From Chromatiales bacterium (GTDB lineage: Bacteria > Pseudomonadota > Gammaproteobacteria > UBA6429 > Thiohalophilaceae): a stretch of 9,809 nucleotides of DNA. The notes beneath the pieces were generated by a model. The model ran no database searches and had not been told where the DNA came from. It saw nothing but the letters and a program-made list of their open reading frames with translations. The translations under genes and the position numbers were made by a program. The stretch covers positions 1 through 9,809 of the forward strand of contig JALTLP010000306.1 of NCBI GenBank assembly GCA_027001895.1, in the 5' to 3' direction. Shown one piece after another: positions 7,494-9,809 of the stretch; position 1 is the stretch's first letter, and each line of letters opens with the position of its first letter.

Positions 7494-8582
7494 CTAAAAG
7501 GCGCTGTTAATGGTATCAATTATAATTTGTTGGGTGTCTTCCGGCATTTCAGGGTAAACCGGGAAGGATACGCACCGGTCACATACCGATTCAGTAACAG
7601 GTAGTTTTACATCTTTATAGTCTTCTTTAAATACATCCTGTTGATGTAATGGAATAGGGTAGTAAACAGCCGAGGCAATTTCCTGTTTCGACAGGGCAGC
7701 CTGAATAGCATCGCGGTTATCACTTAATACAGTGTATTGGTGGTAAACATGGTTGCCAATGTTATCTTCAAACGGTGTTTGAATAGACTCATGTAATTCG
7801 GTTGAATACTTTTGTGCTACCCGGTAGCGGCCGGCATTAAATTCATCAATACGTTTTAATTTAACCCGTAAAATGGCTGCCTGGATTTCATCGAGTCGAC
7901 TGTTAAAACCAATAACATGGTGGTGATATCTTTCAAAACTGCCGTGGTTACGTAAAGCAATAAGCTGAGTATGAATATCATCATCGTTGGTGGTAACCAG
8001 ACCGCCGTCACCAAAGCAGCCGAGGTTTTTGCTTGGGAAAAAACTGTGGCAACCGGCTTCGGCAAATGCGCCGGTGGTGGTATCGCCAACTTTGGCACCA
8101 AAAGATTGTGCGCAGTCTTCGATAACTTTTAAATTATGTTTTTTGGCAATTTCCATAATCGCAGGCATATTGGCAGGCTGGCCAAATATATGAACAGGAA
8201 TAATCGCTTTGGTGTTTTTAGTAATGGCGGCTTCGATTAAAGTCGGGTCAATATTAAAAGTTTTTGCGTCGATATCGACAAACACCGGTTTCGCACCCAC
8301 GTAGCAAATGGCTTCGGCAGTGGCGATAAAAGTAAATGCTGTTGTAATAACTTCATCACCGGCACTAATGCCATTGGCAGCAAGTGCAAGGTGTAAGGCA
8401 TCGGTGCCGGACGCGCAACCCACGGCATGTTTAGCACCTAAATAATCTGCGGCTTCTTTTTCAAAGTTTTGTACGTTGGGGCCAAGTATATATTGGGTAT
8501 TGGCTACGGCATTGAGTACCACTGAATCAATTTCTTCTTTTAAAGAAGCATATTGGGTTTTTAAGTCGACCATTGGGATCAT
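7494..8582 (-). CDS. gnnB: DegT/DnrJ/EryC1 aminotransferase, probable GnnB (UDP-3-keto-GlcNAc 3-aminotransferase)
   Basis: This is a PLP-dependent sugar aminotransferase of 362 residues. The fold-type I signatures are clear: the cofactor phosphate loop GCASGTDALHLAL (55-67), EDCAQSFGA with D156 for the pyridine nitrogen, and HSFFPSKNLGCFGDGG with the Schiff-base lysine K185, in the same motif as WbpE. The inferred reaction transfers an amino group, from glutamate in the characterised enzyme, to UDP-3-keto-GlcNAc to give UDP-GlcNAc3N. It lies between a 3-dehydrogenase gene (13 nt upstream) and lpxB (5 nt downstream), as in the lipid A pair of Acidithiobacillus ferrooxidans. The alternative is a WbpE-like O-antigen enzyme, but no wbpA-, wbpD- or glycosyltransferase-type O-antigen gene is seen nearby. 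ATG 8582 is preferred; a second in-frame ATG lies at 8573, before VDLKTQY. Family confidence is very high, specific substrate about 0.8. Confidence 0.85.
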   Translation of the reverse strand: MIPMVDLKTQYASLKEEIDSVVLNAVANTQYILGPNVQNFEKEAADYLGAKHAVGCASGTDALHLALAANGISAGDEVITTAFTFIATAEAICYVGAKPVFVDIDAKTFNIDPTLIEAAITKNTKAIIPVHIFGQPANMPAIMEIAKKHNLKVIEDCAQSFGAKVGDTTTGAFAEAGCHSFFPSKNLGCFGDGGLVTTNDDDIHTQLIALRNHGSFERYHHHVIGFNSRLDEIQAAILRVKLKRIDEFNAGRYRVAQKYSTELHESIQTPFEDNIGNHVYHQYTVLSDNRDAIQAALSKQEIASAVYYPIPLHQQDVFKEDYKDVKLPVTESVCDRCVSFPVYPEMPEDTQQIIIDTINSAF

Positions 8583-8595
8583 AATATTTAAGACC

Positions 8596-9540
8596 TTAAT
8601 TATTTTTACAAAGAAGTTCGGTAATTTTGTTGGCTGTTTGTAATGCTCTTAAACCGTCTTCACCGGAAACAATCGGCACACTGTCGGTTTGTATAGTGTT
8701 AATAAACGATTCAATTTCCGCAAGCAGGGCATCACCCTGTTCAAAAGATTGTTTACTCGATTCAATATCGGCTACGCCGGGAAACATTTCCTTGTCCTTA
8801 CTTTTATTGTAAGTGGTTAATGTTTTGTTCTGAAAGTCGAGGTTAATATAAGTGTCGTGCTGAAAAATTCGCATTACCCGTTCACTTTTTAAACTTGCGC
8901 GACTGGCTGTTACGTTAGCAACACAACCGTTTTCAAATTCAATACGGGCATTGGCGATATCAATGTCACTGGATAACGCCTTAACACCATTGGCAGAAAT
9001 ATTGGCAACTTCTGAATGAACAATATCAAGAATAATATCAATATCATGAATCATCAGGTCGAGAATAACACTGACATCTGCGCCGCGCGGGTTATAAGGC
9101 GCAACCCGGTGCGATTCAATAAACAAGGGTGCATCGAGTGATTCACTTAAAGCCAGCATCGCTGGGTTAAAACGCTCAAGGTGACCCACCTGCAACTTGC
9201 GGCCATTAGCATTGGCAATATCAACCAGTTGTTGTGCCTGTTCCAGGGTTGAAGTAATCGGTTTTTCTACCAGAACGTCAGTGCCATTTTCGAGAAAGTC
9301 TTTGGCTACTTCAAAGTGTAACTGGGTAGGTACCACAATGCTGACTGCATCGACTTTGCCTAACAGCGTTTTATGGTCGGTGGTGTAGTCGCATTCGAGA
9401 TCTTCGGCTATCAGTTTTGCATTGTCTTCATTCTGGTCACAAACCGCAACGAGCTGGCTGTGTTTTAGTGCGTGGTATTTCTGTGCATGGAATTTACCAA
9501 GATAACCCACACCAATGGCGGCGGTTTTAAGCGTTTTCAT
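8596..9540 (-). CDS. gnnA: Gfo/Idh/MocA oxidoreductase, probable GnnA (UDP-GlcNAc 3-dehydrogenase)
   Basis: This is an NAD-dependent sugar dehydrogenase of 314 residues. The N-terminal Rossmann domain opens with AAIGVGYLGKFHA (glycines 10, 12 and 15). The family lysine motif EKP has K93, and VGHLERFNPA follows at 118-127. In the C-terminal alpha/beta domain DLMIHDIDI supplies H165, the likely active-site His. The inferred role is oxidation of the 3-hydroxyl of UDP-GlcNAc to a ketone that the next gene product transaminates. The length and motifs also resemble WbpB/WlbA, which act on the uronic acid UDP-GlcNAcA, so the substrate is assigned from linkage to gnnB, lpxB and lpxA. It is the first gene of the - strand operon. 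The ATG at 9540 has no strong ribosome site but opens directly on the conserved Rossmann strand. Confidence 0.85.
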   Translation of the reverse strand: MKTLKTAAIGVGYLGKFHAQKYHALKHSQLVAVCDQNEDNAKLIAEDLECDYTTDHKTLLGKVDAVSIVVPTQLHFEVAKDFLENGTDVLVEKPITSTLEQAQQLVDIANANGRKLQVGHLERFNPAMLALSESLDAPLFIESHRVAPYNPRGADVSVILDLMIHDIDIILDIVHSEVANISANGVKALSSDIDIANARIEFENGCVANVTASRASLKSERVMRIFQHDTYINLDFQNKTLTTYNKSKDKEMFPGVADIESSKQSFEQGDALLAEIESFINTIQTDSVPIVSGEDGLRALQTANKITELLCKNN

Positions 9541-9638
9541 AGAATAATGATCTTGTATGTTGAGTGATAAGAATGTGTATTCGTGTTAATGTGTATCTAT
9601 TGTAACCTAATGAAAACATAAGGGATATTGCAGATACA
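9541..9638. promoter_or_regulatory. Divergent intergenic region between gnnA and rnhB
   Basis: These 98 AT-rich bases separate the starts of two divergent genes and so should hold the promoter of the gnnA-gnnB-lpxB operon and one for rnhB. On the - strand a TACAAT box (9604 down to 9599) could be a -10 element about 50 nt before the gnnA start, but no convincing -35 is placed before it. On the + strand AGGG at 9621-9624 is the only ribosome-site-like stretch for rnhB, and its spacing of 14 nt is long. I see no clear operator or inverted repeat. Confidence 0.35.
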
Positions 9639-9809
9639 ATGAATCTGGATAACAGTCAGTATTTTAACATTAATCAGCCCGGTATTGCAGGTGTAGACGA
9701 AGTCGGGCGCGGTCCGTTGGCCGGGCCGGTGGTCGCAGCCGCAGTGATACTTGACCCCGACAATCCCATCGACGGTTTGATGGACTCCAAGAAAATTTCC
9801 GAGAAAAAG
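9639..9809 (+). CDS. rnhB: Ribonuclease HII, N-terminal part (3' end outside window)
   Basis: RNase HII cuts the RNA strand of RNA-DNA hybrids and begins removal of single ribonucleotides misincorporated in DNA. Only 57 codons are in the window, but they are diagnostic. GIAGVDEVGRGPLAGPVV carries the first two metal-binding acids, D20 and E21, and the ribonucleotide-recognition GRG (residues 23-25). It is followed by AAAVILDP and GLMDSKKISEKK. The ATG at 9639 gives a 14-residue N-terminal extension before the conserved core. In E. coli rnhB directly follows lpxB on the same strand; here lpxB faces away, so rnhB must have its own promoter. The C-terminal acidic residues cannot be checked. Confidence 0.95.
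   Translation, partial: MNLDNSQYFNINQPGIAGVDEVGRGPLAGPVVAAAVILDPDNPIDGLMDSKKISEKK

Noticed and set aside
7494..9540. The dehydrogenase and aminotransferase as WbpB/WbpE of an O-antigen (diacetamido uronic acid) pathway.
   Set aside because: The families match, but no WbpA-type UDP-sugar 6-dehydrogenase, N-acetyltransferase, epimerase or O-antigen glycosyltransferase is in the window, and the operon ends in lpxB opposite lpxA. Kept only as the stated alternative.

Overview
The window carries the envelope-biogenesis block found in Gammaproteobacteria: rseP (3' part), bamA, skp/ompH, lpxD, fabZ and lpxA on the + strand, and the start of rnhB at the right edge. This gene order, the lipid A genes and the moderate, somewhat AT-leaning composition point to a gammaproteobacterium. 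I cannot name the genus from the sequence.

Layout. Bases 2-6184 are one compact + strand operon. Its gaps are 12-33 nt, and fabZ and lpxA overlap by ATGA. It covers site-2 intramembrane proteolysis (RseP), outer-membrane protein insertion (BamA), the periplasmic OMP chaperone (Skp) and the first acyltransferases of lipid A synthesis (LpxA, LpxD), together with the fatty-acid dehydratase FabZ that shares their 3-hydroxyacyl-ACP pool. Bases 6185-6354 separate two convergent operons and hold a dispersed-repeat-like unit and a perfect 34-bp palindrome. Bases 6355-9540 are a three-gene - strand operon read gnnA, gnnB, lpxB, with gaps of 13 and 5 nt. Bases 9541-9638 are the divergent intergenic region, followed by rnhB, which runs off the window.

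Main result. In the usual gammaproteobacterial order lpxA is followed directly by lpxB and rnhB in the same direction. Here lpxB is inverted and preceded by a Gfo/Idh/MocA dehydrogenase and a DegT/DnrJ/EryC1 aminotransferase. This pair matches GnnA and GnnB, which convert UDP-GlcNAc to UDP-GlcNAc3N, the 3-amino substrate that some LpxA enzymes acylate. The window therefore predicts a lipid A backbone containing 2,3-diamino-2,3-dideoxyglucose, with amide-linked rather than ester-linked 3-acyl chains. LpxA keeps its catalytic His but has Met168 at the hydrocarbon-ruler position, which predicts a short (C10-like) acyl donor, and it has further changes around the active site. The chemistry is known from other bacteria. 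The inverted arrangement and the LpxA residues are the parts worth a second look. I saw no phage, CRISPR, transposase or RNA gene.
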